The position numbers were made by a program, and so were the translations under genes. A stretch of 64,000 bases of DNA from Ulva prolifera (taxonomy: Eukaryota; Chlorophyta; Ulvophyceae; Ulvales; Ulvaceae), in NCBI GenBank assembly GCA_023078555.1, contig CM041204.1:2820430-2884429 (forward strand), given 5' to 3'. The notes under the pieces are model-generated. The model made no database searches, was not told the origin of the DNA, and worked only from the letters and a program-made list of their open reading frames with translations. Positions 54,230-64,000 of the stretch are shown piece after piece. Numbering within the stretch: the stretch's first letter is position 1; the number at the start of each line of letters is the position of its first letter.

Positions 54230-57136
54230 ATGGAAGATCAACGAAGCAGCACTCTCCATGCCGTCCGCAAGCTGAAGCGGGGTGGGGACTACCGGCTGTG
54301 GGCTGCACAGTTCCGGGCATCCTTGACTACTATGGGAGTGGAGGGCTGGCTCACAGAGGAGCCAGACATGGCTGCACAACAGGAAGTGATGGCGGACGCG
54401 AAGGTCCGGAGCAGGATGCTGCTCTGCGTCGAAGACAGAGGTCTGGCGCGCATCATTGACCGTGCAGCCACCACCATGGCGGCGTGGCAGCAAGTGCGTG
54501 CTGAATACGAGGCGGAGCAGGAGCTTCGGCAACCGCTCTTGGTGAGCGAGCTGAATGACATTCGGCAAGGCTCATCGGAGGCATACACGCGGTATGCAGA
54601 GAGGGTGCTTGAGGTTCTTGAGAAGCTTCAAGACACCGACTTCGCGGCAGCGGATCAGCTGGCCGCGAATGCGCTCGTGCGTGGACTAAAGGAGGCTCCA
54701 GAGAGGGGGTCCCTGGTCATGATGCTTACACAGCATGTGAGCGCAGGCTTCAACCAGGTCATGAAGGAGCTGAAGGCTGCCGTCAGACTGGTGGAGAGTT
54801 CTCAGCATAGTGCTGGGAACAGAGATGGCAAGGCGATGAACGCCGAGGGCCAGAAGAAGCGGAAAGAGACGCGGAAATGTTTCAACTGCGGGAAGGTAGG
54901 CCACATCCAGAGGGACTGTCGGCAACCGAAGGTGAAGCCCGAGGATCGCCCGCGGCCGGCAGCAGCAATGGTTGCACAAGCTGCACATCCATCCGAGGGG
55001 ATGGCAATGGCCGCCGGGGCAAGCACTGATGCTCTGCTCTACGACAGCGGATCTTCTCACCACATTGTACACAATCGCAATGTGATTCGTGACATGAGAC
55101 CTAGCAGCACCAAGCGAGTGGTTCTGGGAGGTGGTGAGTGCCACGATGTGATGGGAGAAGGAGAAGTGTGGCTGGATGGAGGCCCAGCGGGCCTGGTGCT
55201 GCTGCGTTCGGTGCTATGGGTACCGAGCATGACAGTGAACCTTCTATCAGGGTTCCTGGCAACTGAAGCAGCTCATGAGTGCACCCAGAAGGGTGACAGA
55301 TGTCAGATCATGGACGCTAAAGGAGGCATCATCCTCACAGGACGGAAGCGTGGGCGTGTGTATGAAATGAACTGCGAGATGATGCCCGCGTATGCAGAGC
55401 CGGTGGGCTCAGAGTCCGATGAAGACCTGATGACTCCTGATCTTGGAGAGCCAGACATGTATGCGGACATGCCACCACTGGAAGCTGCCAGTGACGCCGA
55501 GGACTCGGACGGAGTCTTCACCGACGACGATGCTGGTGATGACGGCAATGAAGATGCTGGCGACGATGGCGGTGGTGATGCTGGTGATGACGGCAACGTC
55601 GATGGTGGTGAAGACCCCGACAATGATGGTGATGCGGGCGCGCCACCCGTAGAAGAGATACCAGCACACAGGTACCCCAGACGGGAGCGGCGTGCACCTG
55701 ATGCATTTCAACCCCATGCGTATGCATACGCTGCGGACGGGCTGACAGATGAACCGAAGACGACTGCGGAGGCGCTTGGCCGACCTGATGCGGAGCTCTG
55801 GCGTGCATCTATGGAGGCAGAGTGGGCATCCATCATTGAGAAGGGGGTTCTGGACCTCGTGACTGAAGTACCAATGGGAAAGAGGGTTCTGCCGATGAAA
55901 CCAGTCTACAAAATCAAGCGCGATGCGTTTGGAGCAGTTGACAAGTACAAGACCCGGCTGGTGGTGCTGGGGTGCTTGCAGCGCAAGGGCATGGACTTCG
56001 AAGAAGTTTTTGCTCCCACTGCTCAGCAAGCGACATTTCGAGTCATGCTCGCACACGCTGCGGAGCATGATCTTGAGCTGCATCAGTTTGATGTGGCAAC
56101 AGCTTTCCTGAATGGGGAGCTTGACCCGACCGACGAGGTGTACGTTCGGATGCCGGAGGCATTCGGCGGCCGCACATACAGACTGCGGAAAGCTCTGTAT
56201 GGGCTGAAGCAGGCTGCGCGTGCCTGGCACGCCAAGCTGCTAAGCGAGCTCACCCGTCTCGGATTCACTGCATCAGAGTCGGACCCATGCATGTTCTACA
56301 AAGGTGAAGGGCAACAGCGAGTCTACATTCTGATCTACGTGGACGACGGTATAATCATCGGCAGGAAGCAGATGGTTCAGGCAGCCTTGGCGGCAATCGC
56401 CGGCGCCTTTGAGATCAAGGACATCGGGAAGGTCACCTACTTCCTGGGTCTGCAGCTTCGGAGGGACCGTGAGCTAGGGCAGATCTGGTTGGGTCAGCCG
56501 AAGTATGCCCGTGATGTGCTGGAGCGTTTCGGCATGTCTGACAGCAAAGCGGTCACCACACCGCTGGAGGCAAACACACATCTGGGGCGACATGAAGGCA
56601 CTCCTCTCGGTGATGAGACTCCATACGCTGAGCTTGTTGGGTCCTTGCTGTATCTGACCGTGAACACTCGGCCTGATCTTGCATATGCATGTGGTGTACT
56701 GAGTCGTTTTGTGGCAACTGCAACTGATGTGCATTGGAAAGCTGCCAAGCGTGTGCTGCGGTACATTGCTGGTACGCTTGATAGGGGCATTGTGTATCAG
56801 CGTGGTATGCCCGCTGTAGAGGCATACACAGATGCTGATTACGCTGGTGAACCTGACTCTAGAAAGAGCACCTCAGGTGCAGTTGTACTCATGCATGGTG
56901 GTCCTGTGGTCTGGAAATCCAAGTTGCAGACAGTGGTAGCTTGCTCAACATGTGAGGCTGAGTATGTGGCAGCAGCTGCAGCGGTGAAGGAGGTGTTGTG
57001 GGTTCGCAAGCTCATGGCTGAGTGTTCACGGTCAGATACAGCAAGGACCCAACAAGCTCAGCGTATGGAGTCTCATCACCGAGAGGAGTGCCTTCATGTC
57101 GCCCCAGATGTGTGTTTGCCTCCAGCGGTGTGGTGA
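54230..57136 (+). CDS. Copia Gag-Pol polyprotein lacking integrase
   Basis: One uninterrupted frame of 968 residues from MEDQRSSTLHAV. Order: a UBN2-type Gag with a coiled region, zinc knuckle CFNCGKVGHIQRDC (54878-54919), aspartic protease LLYDSGSSHHIVHN (55028-55069), then, where the pre-integrase HHCC and DDE core normally stand, directly an acidic Gly/Asp-rich linker and the reverse transcriptase (LWRASMEAEWASI, FDVATAFLNGELD, LRKALYGLKQAARAW, IYVDDGIIIG with the catalytic pair at 56342-56347) and RNase H (VEAYTDADYAG, STSGAVV, STCEAEYVAAA). From 57020 the frame enters an inverted copy of RT sequence and stops; the true RNase H end (HRVMQGDIEAVFVKTEEMKA) survives out of frame context at 57229-57375. 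Confidence 0.93.
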   Translation: MEDQRSSTLHAVRKLKRGGDYRLWAAQFRASLTTMGVEGWLTEEPDMAAQQEVMADAKVRSRMLLCVEDRGLARIIDRAATTMAAWQQVRAEYEAEQELRQPLLVSELNDIRQGSSEAYTRYAERVLEVLEKLQDTDFAAADQLAANALVRGLKEAPERGSLVMMLTQHVSAGFNQVMKELKAAVRLVESSQHSAGNRDGKAMNAEGQKKRKETRKCFNCGKVGHIQRDCRQPKVKPEDRPRPAAAMVAQAAHPSEGMAMAAGASTDALLYDSGSSHHIVHNRNVIRDMRPSSTKRVVLGGGECHDVMGEGEVWLDGGPAGLVLLRSVLWVPSMTVNLLSGFLATEAAHECTQKGDRCQIMDAKGGIILTGRKRGRVYEMNCEMMPAYAEPVGSESDEDLMTPDLGEPDMYADMPPLEAASDAEDSDGVFTDDDAGDDGNEDAGDDGGGDAGDDGNVDGGEDPDNDGDAGAPPVEEIPAHRYPRRERRAPDAFQPHAYAYAADGLTDEPKTTAEALGRPDAELWRASMEAEWASIIEKGVLDLVTEVPMGKRVLPMKPVYKIKRDAFGAVDKYKTRLVVLGCLQRKGMDFEEVFAPTAQQATFRVMLAHAAEHDLELHQFDVATAFLNGELDPTDEVYVRMPEAFGGRTYRLRKALYGLKQAARAWHAKLLSELTRLGFTASESDPCMFYKGEGQQRVYILIYVDDGIIIGRKQMVQAALAAIAGAFEIKDIGKVTYFLGLQLRRDRELGQIWLGQPKYARDVLERFGMSDSKAVTTPLEANTHLGRHEGTPLGDETPYAELVGSLLYLTVNTRPDLAYACGVLSRFVATATDVHWKAAKRVLRYIAGTLDRGIVYQRGMPAVEAYTDADYAGEPDSRKSTSGAVVLMHGGPVVWKSKLQTVVACSTCEAEYVAAAAAVKEVLWVRKLMAECSRSDTARTQQAQRMESHHREECLHVAPDVCLPPAVW

Positions 57137-57221
57137 CCGCTTTGCTGTCAGACATGCCGAAACGCTCCAGCACATCACGGGCATACTTCGGCTGACCCAA
57201 CCAGATCTGCCCTAGCTCACG
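56468..57221. repeat. 202-bp inverted repeat within the copia element
   Basis: Bases 57020-57221 are the reverse complement of 56468-56669, with no mismatch that I could find, separated by 350 bp. The right arm has replaced part of RNase H. The minus strand of the right arm therefore encodes RT residues again (LGQIWLGQPKYARDVLERFG). Confidence 0.92.
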
Positions 57222-57389
57222 CCGCCACCGTGTGATGCAAGGAGACATTGAAGCAGTGTTTGTCAAGACAGAGGAGATGAAGGCTGACATCCTCACCAAG
57301 GCGCTTCCAGGCCCGAAGCAGGAGGCTGGAGCAAAGGCGCTGGGAATGCAGATCTCTCAGATTGAATCAGTCTGATGATTCAGGGGGGC

Positions 57390-57935
57390 TGTGGTGAAAC
57401 CAGGAGTTTCAGGAGAATCATAAGCATGGCTCAATAGGAGACTGCTGTGTGAGAGAGCTAGAAGCTAGCATATCAAGAGGTGGTTGTACGCATGGTTGCT
57501 GTACACGTGCTCGACGCGATCCCTGAGATAAAGGGACTCAGAAAGCGGGAGCGTTTGTTGTTTTGCATATAGGTAGACATTATGTGTCTGTGTGCTTGTT
57601 TGCATATAAGCCTTGTGTTGACTCCAGTAGGACATCTTGTCTATTGGAGTTAAACACAGGTATGGTGTCCTCTAGCTGACATGCATGGATATGTGGTTGG
57701 TTTGTGCTTGTGGACACATAGTCTGCTGAGTTGGTATAACTCAGCATGTTGAATGCAGGCTGCATGAATCTGTGAGCACTCTAGAGGGAGACACTCACAG
57801 CAGCTGTGTTCTTTCACAGGTATACTTCTACTTAGTGTATACCTCTGTAATCTTGTCTATTGGAGTTAAACACAGGCTGCATGACTCTGTGAGCACTCTA
57901 GAGGGAGACACTCACAGCAGCTGTGTTCTTTCACA
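57390..57935 (+). repeat. 3' LTR, 546 bp
   Basis: Same length and practically the same sequence as the 5' LTR; preceded by the polypurine tract and followed by the GTTTT target duplication. Confidence 0.93.
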
Positions 57936-60900
57936 GTTTTGCGTGCGTGGGTGTCTGGGTTTTTGCTTCGTCTGCTTGCTTCTTTCTGCGTGCTGCCCGC
58001 CTTGCTGCCGTTGGCCTTGTAACACACAACAGCTCTCCTGGTTTGCAGTATCTCTGTTGCGAGCATGCGTGCACTGATTCACTGATCGTTAATTAAGGTC
58101 TATCATCGTTGGTTCATTTCACAGTGAATGAGTAGACAAGAGGCCACACTCCGGCCTAGCCTTATGATATCAATATGTATGGCGGAGTTGAGGAATACCG
58201 GAATGCTGCAATGATATCATTGTCTCTGACTCACCTCGGAGGTGAGGCACAGCTGCAGCATGAGTATACTCATTGGCAGTATACTGCCAATGACTCACTA
58301 TTGAGATAAGGTTTTGCTGCTGCGCTTGTGGATTTGCAGCCTGAGATGATGAGTGCGGTCAGGCACTTGTTGACATAACTCAATTTGATTTCCATGCACG
58401 AGTTCCACCTCAGCACAAAGGATATGTCCCCAGCAGGAGATACCAGCAGCAGTGTAACACCACGACAAACATGTACACACCCAAAACGGTCATCGTGATC
58501 CCGACAACATCAGAGCCATTACCGCTTATCATACAGATCCTGCATGCAGGTGTATACATACAGGCATCCGGCGATTGATACAAAAAATGTACCTGAATGA
58601 ACACTCAATGACCAAGTCTTGCAGGGCAACATGCAGTCTCGGGCACATGCTGACGTGTTCCACACGGACGACACGCAAAGATGCGGACCTCATACTGCAC
58701 TAATTCAAGCACCGCAAACATCCGCAAGTCATGTACATGATTTTCACTATATGTGGGGCCTGAATGTGGCCATGCTTCAATGCCAAGTGAAGCTCGAGTT
58801 TGGATCATTGAAGCTGCATCAGCTTATGCCGCGGCCGGACATGCTAGCTGGGCAGGCAGCCGAAAAGTGCTAACCTGTGCAAAACAACCTCGGCAGCAGG
58901 CTACCCACGTGAGTCTGCTTCCCTGGACAGTTCTACCCAGGCAGATGTACAGTCAACAGCAGGGTGCTCCAGCTCAGTGTCCTGAGAAACAGGGATGACT
59001 TGTTGGTTCGGAGCAAGTGCTTAAGCTTAAGCTTAAGAATTCCATGTGTTGCATGGACAAAGCAAGCAAGGCAGGTAGCACTGCGGGCAAAAAACAGGGG
59101 AACAGCACACCCACGCAACCAGCAACACGCAGCACATACCAGCACCCCCGTGCAACGTCAGCACCCGCTCTGACCGCAGCCACACAGTGCTTCCATGTGG
59201 AGCGCTCATCACCAGTAGCAAGACACCAGACCTGTCAGATCAATATCAGTTTGATGTGTCTCGGCGCACTGCTGTTGGCAAATAGTGGTGCCTTGCAACA
59301 CCGTATGGATCAGCCTGATGGCCTGCAGCAGCTCTATAGGTAGCTATAGCTATAGAGATCTCTATGATCGATGTCTGCATCATAAACACCACCACCGTCG
59401 TTCTCACATTTAGACAATGTGAACTGTTCAAACTTCAGAGGTCTTAAGCCTGAGTCGATCTTCAATGATTGAACCTGAGACATCCGATTGAGACTGTCAT
59501 GTACCTGTCATGCCACTGCGACATGATCTATGCCCCGTGCAGGGCATGCCCCTTTTTACGAGGACACTGCTAGAAGTGACCAGAGTTACACGCTTGCCTG
59601 CTGAGCTACGAGAATGTGCTGAAGGGAGCAGCTCAGTAGAGCTACACACTGGACCTGGGCTTGCATTTACGCCCTACCTTACCACCATATATGCTTATGC
59701 TCCATGGACCTCTACTGGTCAAGGCCTCCATATGACTGAGGCCTGAGACAACAGGCTGCAGGCCTGGGACATCCTGACCTATTAAATAAGGTGTCAGTCT
59801 CGGTACGTAAGCCTGTGAATGGGAAAACCTTGTGTCGCCATAGCATTGCAGTTGCCCTGACATGGCCGCGTCAGGGCACTCTCATTTTCAGGATGACGAC
59901 AAGAAATTTGGAGCCCTTATTGGACTGCCGTTGCCATTGAACCGCAGGCTGCCACACAGTGGCAGCAGTGCTGGCCCACTGTGTGGCAGGCTTCTGCAGG
60001 CATCGCCAGAGGGCACCAGTTCAAAACGACAGGCACCGGCTCAACTGCATCAAAAGCAAGGCTGCGGTTGAAAGATGCTCGAAGTGGTCATAACTTGCGA
60101 TATCGCGTGAGCATGTTCGCTTTCAGTGACTTCGCTGCAGCTGTGTTCCAGGCGAGCCCAGCAGACGCAGTCCACATCTACATCTGCCGGCACTGATTGA
60201 AAGGTGCAGCACTGAACTGCATATGCTCAGATCATAGCTTATGTGTGTGAAGCGCAGAACTTCTCTATCGTGAACCGCATTGGTGGAAGTTAGCGCTGCA
60301 GCGCGATGCAGAACTCTGGGAACAGGTGTCTGTCGAAGTGATCTTGATGTTCGTACATGCATTTCTCCATCCAAAACTAGGAATGTCACTGCTTTCACAC
60401 CTGGGCCGGTGGAGCTGTGATGAATTTTGAACAGCCCATGCGTGCGGGTATGGGGAGGACGCGGGCCATTGAAGACCGCCTGCGAACTACGCTGCATGGC
60501 GAACACGGCACATGCATACGTTTTCACGACACGTCGAATGCAGGACAGCAGAAGTGCCAGTTCTGCCTTCTCTGGGCTTGATTGACGAGATGTGCCCGTG
60601 GGTAGGGCACGAGCAGGTACCTGCTTGCACAAGTCCGTTGCGCGTGCAGCAACGTCAAGAGCTGTGAGCATTAGGCGCAACAGGCACGTGCTTCATTACA
60701 AACGAAGCCAGGCGCTGTTACTGTTGAGCGGTTACGAAGAAATTGGATGGACACCCCTCAATGGGAGCGGAACGGAAAATGCTCAAGCACTTCCTCTTCA
60801 ATTTCGCACCACTAGCACGAAGAGTCATGACTAACTGTGATGAAGCTCTCAGTAATGCTGTCGCAGCAGATCGTAAGCGCCGCCTAGAACACCTCACGTA

Positions 60901-61098
60901 CGATGTGAACCCTGCCAGGGCTGAGTATTGTCAAACTGGCGTTTTGGTGATGGCCACTTGGTACTCAGCCATTTTAAGACCATGCTGGCATGAGTTCATA
61001 TGGCCTCGATTGACTACATCCTACTGCAGCTTCTAATCAGCCGATATGGTCAAGTTCACCAGGCTGCGCACGTGTGCACAAGCATGAAAACCGTAGGG
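57936..61098. other. Gene-poor stretch after the retrotransposon
   Basis: No supported gene. It holds the dispersed repeat copy at 57943-58024, a perfect 22-bp palindrome at 58271-58292 (CATTGGCAGTATACTGCCAATG in outline), a short CTTAAG-type repeat near 59020-59038 and a diverged repeat at 59058-59120. Open frames are short, the best being 60123-60680 on the minus strand (185 codons), without a domain. Confidence 0.35.
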
Positions 61099-61746
61099 TT
61101 ATGTGGCCACACATATCCTCACGACGCATGACTGGTAACGCGGTGGTACTGAAGCTCCATGCATGGCCATGATATTCTTACTTAGCGGGTTCGACTGCTG
61201 CCCATCGTGTGACTGCACGATGACGACTTCACTCCCATCACCATAGTATCCATCGACTTCCCCCGCGCCGTGGTTGACGCAAAGTTTGCATGTTGGTTCG
61301 GATCTGGGATTGGTGTCCGATACACAGTTAGGAAGGAGCACGAAAATGGCCATGAGGGCCACCACGAGCTCCACGCCGCATGCCGTCGCTAGTATAAATC
61401 CATTCCCGCGAAGGATCAACAACAGTACTTTGCGTTTGACCGAATCGCTCAGCTCCACGCAGGACTCAGTGTATAGCAGGCATACATATTTGTGAATATC
61501 TTTAAGCACGATATACTTGCGCTCTGTGAAGAAAGTCATACAGCAGGCCAACCGAACCGAGGCAACGCCACCGGCCCCCAAGGAGAAGCAATTCAGCCCA
61601 GAGTTTCTGTACGGTACGTAGTCTCTTGCCAGAGACAGATAGATGCAGCAGTGCGCAGCATTGCGCGCCTGCCGAGAGATCTGGATGCTGTTTGACGACT
61701 TACGCCCCGTGCGGAACGCAGCTAGGCACAGTTCAGGTTGAGGCAC
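61099..61746 (-). CDS. Hypothetical membrane protein or exon
   Basis: A 215-codon minus frame. Its middle contains a charged helix (CVELSDSVKRKVLLLILRG) running into a strong membrane segment (ATACGVELVVALMAIFVLLP) and then a polar stretch rich in Asn, Gly and Asp (CVNHGAGEVDGYYGDGSEVV). The first 60 residues and the last 20 look less like protein, so it is likely an exon of a larger gene with borders inside the frame. No family recognised. Confidence 0.35.
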   Translation of the reverse strand: MPQPELCLAAFRTGRKSSNSIQISRQARNAAHCCIYLSLARDYVPYRNSGLNCFSLGAGGVASVRLACCMTFFTERKYIVLKDIHKYVCLLYTESCVELSDSVKRKVLLLILRGNGFILATACGVELVVALMAIFVLLPNCVSDTNPRSEPTCKLCVNHGAGEVDGYYGDGSEVVIVQSHDGQQSNPLSKNIMAMHGASVPPRYQSCVVRICVAT

Positions 61747-62828
61747 AATTCAGGTTTATTCTTTTCACTGGAAAGCCTGCAGTGTCGAGTGCGAGTCAGC
61801 CTGTTGCACCCGGCGGTCCGCTACTCCGCAGCGCAGCACCCAGTGCACACCGCCGAGACGGTTCCGATGCTGCAGCGCGCGGCCTGATCATGCATGAATC
61901 AAACCATCCGGCCGCGCCGCGCCGATCAAATCCCGCTGTGGTTCACCTGCAAGCTCATCATTCTGTTCGACGGTCAGATTGCATGTGAACTCCGCTTCGG
62001 CGCATGCATGCGTGGCTGCTGCTGTCTGTGACTGCCCATTAGCCGCGTCGAACTGCACTGGGGTCAGGCCTCTCTTCATTTCGATGACGCTCGTCGCCGT
62101 CATGACAGAGCATGCCCGCGACGCATGCGCGGTGCTGGTTGGCGAAATAAAAGTGTGTGTGCTTGCACGCGTCCTTGTGCATCCACGTTTCATACGCTGC
62201 TCTCTCTGCTGTCCCTGCCTGGCTTCGCCACGATCAAAGTCGCCTGCTCTCGCTCGTCGTCCGGTATTACCATCTCTGCCTCGAAAGATACTCTTGCTGT
62301 GACGTCACATCCACCGGAGTCATCGCAATCGTGCGTGCCAATTTCCGGTAAATGAGATGCATGCCGCGCAACCGCCATGTCTTCCTGGCGGTTGTCAAAG
62401 CATGTGTTACGTGCTTCATGCCGCTGTAGTAGCGGGCGATGCATCGCGATGTGACAAGGCGCATGATCTGTTGCATGCCCGCGAATGTGGGTGGAATTAG
62501 GTGTTCATCAACCGATCCGTCGCAGCCCTCAGCCCTGAAAATGTGTTTAGCTGTCTCAGAAGATTGCGACTGCGTGCTTGGGGGGTGCACGGCACTGCAC
62601 TTGCCCACACTAGCTCGGACGAGTCCATGCAGCGTAGCACCTGCCAGAATTTACTGTTTCTCGCCAGATCATTTCATACGCACAGCTTTGGAAACAGGGC
62701 CTGGGTGAGCCGAAGCGTCTGACTGTCGTCTGAGGCCCGGGCTGTTATGCAGGAACAAGGGTGGCACCGATCTGCGCTTGACAGCAGAAGTGGTATCAGC
62801 TCGCGCATCTCTTCAGGAACATCGCAAC
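61747..62828. other. Unassigned stretch
   Basis: About 1.1 kb with short overlapping frames only. The promoter of the secreted-protein gene should lie at its right end. Confidence 0.35.
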
Positions 62829-64000
62829 ATGTTTTCATCCATCATTGCAGGAGCTGCGCTGCTCGCGCCACTCGTAGCGGCGCAAAGTGGTGGTAAGCGC
62901 CGAGGCTACAGACCTGCATCCTCGGAACGTTGAGCCCTGCTTTGCAGCCTGCAGTGGTGAAGGACCTGTTGATCCCGAGCCCGCATGGCAAATCTGAATG
63001 AGCGTCGATATTTTCCCGCATACTGTGGCTGCTCAGCTGGCTCTTTCAATGGGCTTCCGTTTGACTCGTGCTGACCACGGACAATACTGTGCAGACTCCG
63101 TCGTACGATGCAGCATCTCCGGAACTGGCCTGGCTGGCTCCCAATCTCAAGAGGTAGCCACTGAAGTGGGTACGCCCTTTACACACTGCCGAAACGATCC
63201 CCATACTGACAAGCTCTAACCCTGTGTGGCCTAGCAGCATTGCATGCTGCTGACATGTGACCTCTCAAAAGCGCTCCTGACCACCTCCTGACCAAGCCAG
63301 ACTGGCCTGATAGACGTGCGGTTTGTGCAGTCGGCATCGCTTCTTTGTTCCTATGCGGCAATGAGACCGCATCAAGTGAGGCCGCCGTTATCGCGGCTGG
63401 GGCCATTGCCAATGCGACCGCCTTTGCCATCACCACCGCCTCCGCCGACTGCTTCGCAAGTGTGCTCCGGGCACCCCTCTCCCAGTGCCCTGCCCCTCTA
63501 GACCCACTGCTCAGTTCCCACACAGGCTTCTATATACTGTCGTGCACAACAATTGACCACACATTTGTTGTTTGCCTATTGTTTTGTTCCGGCATTGGTG
63601 TGTTACACTACAGTATGCACACCATCTGTCACTCTGCATTTTGTTCTCCTCATCTGGCTGCTCCTCTTCATCTTGGTTGACGCTGAGCCCGTCCGCCGCC
63701 GTGCAGCCGGCAGCTCGCGCTTCCGCATCAATGGCCGCAGCGCCGCTGGCGCGGAAGCCGTCGCCATCGCGTCGGCGATTGTGGACGTCGCGGGCACCGT
63801 CGAGGTGTGCGGCGAGTGCTCCGTCGCCGCCGCGCTCTGGGCGCGCTCCTACGAAGAGATCCTCATCTCCGCCTCCTCCGTTTCCGAGCTCGCGCTCAAC
63901 GGCACGTCGACGCCGGGTCAGCCCCTCGAGCTCCGCACCTCCGCTTTCCGTGCCGAGTTTGTGACAGCCAGTGCTGATGCCACCGCGGACGTGCGCCCCC
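62829..64000 (+). CDS. Secreted Ala/Ser-rich protein, 3' partial
   Basis: Exon 62829-62892 encodes a classic signal peptide (MFSSIIAGAALLAPLVAAQSG). It can be joined in phase to 63331-63459 (FLCGNETASSEAAVIAAGAI, then AITTASADCFA) and to 63707-64000 (SRFRINGRSAAGAEAVAIAS, VCGECSVAAALWARSYEEIL), which continues past the window edge. The two later exons share an Ala-rich pattern with paired Cys and AxAIAxA words, hinting at repeats of one module. Additional small exons in the 438-bp first intron are possible. Likely an extracellular or cell-surface protein; no family recognised. Confidence 0.5.

Larger units (their letters stand above)
53657..57935 (+). mobile_element. Ty1/copia LTR retrotransposon, integrase-less
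   Basis: A 4279-bp element bounded by 546-bp LTRs starting TGTGGTGAAACC and ending TCTTTCACA, with GTTTT target duplications at 53652-53656 and 57936-57940. A G-rich polypurine tract (AGGGGGGC) lies directly before the 3' LTR. No primer binding site I recognise follows the 5' LTR (GGTTATGGGCTC). The order Gag, protease, reverse transcriptase, RNase H is that of Ty1/copia, but the integrase is absent and RNase H is interrupted by an inverted copy of RT sequence. The element therefore looks non-autonomous though recently inserted. Confidence 0.93.

Noticed and set aside
57012-57299. Separate minus-strand protein gene with RT similarity
   Set aside because: It is the antisense reading of the inverted 202-bp RT duplicate, not an independent gene.

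Overview
The window looks like nuclear DNA from a flagellated, plastid-bearing eukaryote, most probably a green alga. Genes carry several short introns (GT-AG, donors often GTGCG or GTATG, acceptors often TGCAG), spacing is loose, and the readable genes are eukaryotic housekeeping, ciliary and plastid types. A predicted plastid protein related to the plant BADC regulators of acetyl-CoA carboxylase, plus three ciliary genes (IFT43, dynein light chain LC8, a TTLL3-type tubulin ligase), are the best clues. I cannot name the species. All gene models below are hand-spliced from homology and reading phase; phases close in every model given with exon lists.

Layout. 0-9 kb: mostly non-coding, with a diverged duplication (80-910 and 4828-5505) whose 82-bp core is invariant and is followed by a T-run and a perfect Pol III B box, plus a decayed leucine-rich-repeat gene. 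9.4-9.7 kb: a 52-residue Cys-rich protein gene. 12.9-26.1 kb: the gene-dense part: proteasome beta-4/PSMB2 (-), RPL35 (+), BADC-like (+), IFT43 (+), NDUFB10-like complex I subunit (+) and the ribosome-biogenesis WD40 protein GRWD1/Rrb1 (-). 27.8-32.6 kb: a small membrane protein, an unidentified membrane/coiled-coil protein, and LC8. 35.1-35.5 kb: a 22-bp minisatellite with 14 units. 35.9-42.0 kb: a membrane-anchored PhoD-like phosphatase that has lost most catalytic residues. 43.2-52.1 kb: a large TTLL3-type tubulin ligase on the minus strand. 53.7-57.9 kb: a young Ty1/copia LTR retrotransposon with 546-bp LTRs and GTTTT target duplications, lacking integrase and carrying a 202-bp inverted copy of its own reverse-transcriptase region. 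58-64 kb: sparse, ending in a secreted-protein gene that runs off the edge.

Two palindromic MITE-like elements (31316-31360, 53394-53493) share the same terminal sequence and each has a 5-bp target duplication. The ciliary genes are spread over the window among unrelated genes, so I see no operon-like functional cluster.
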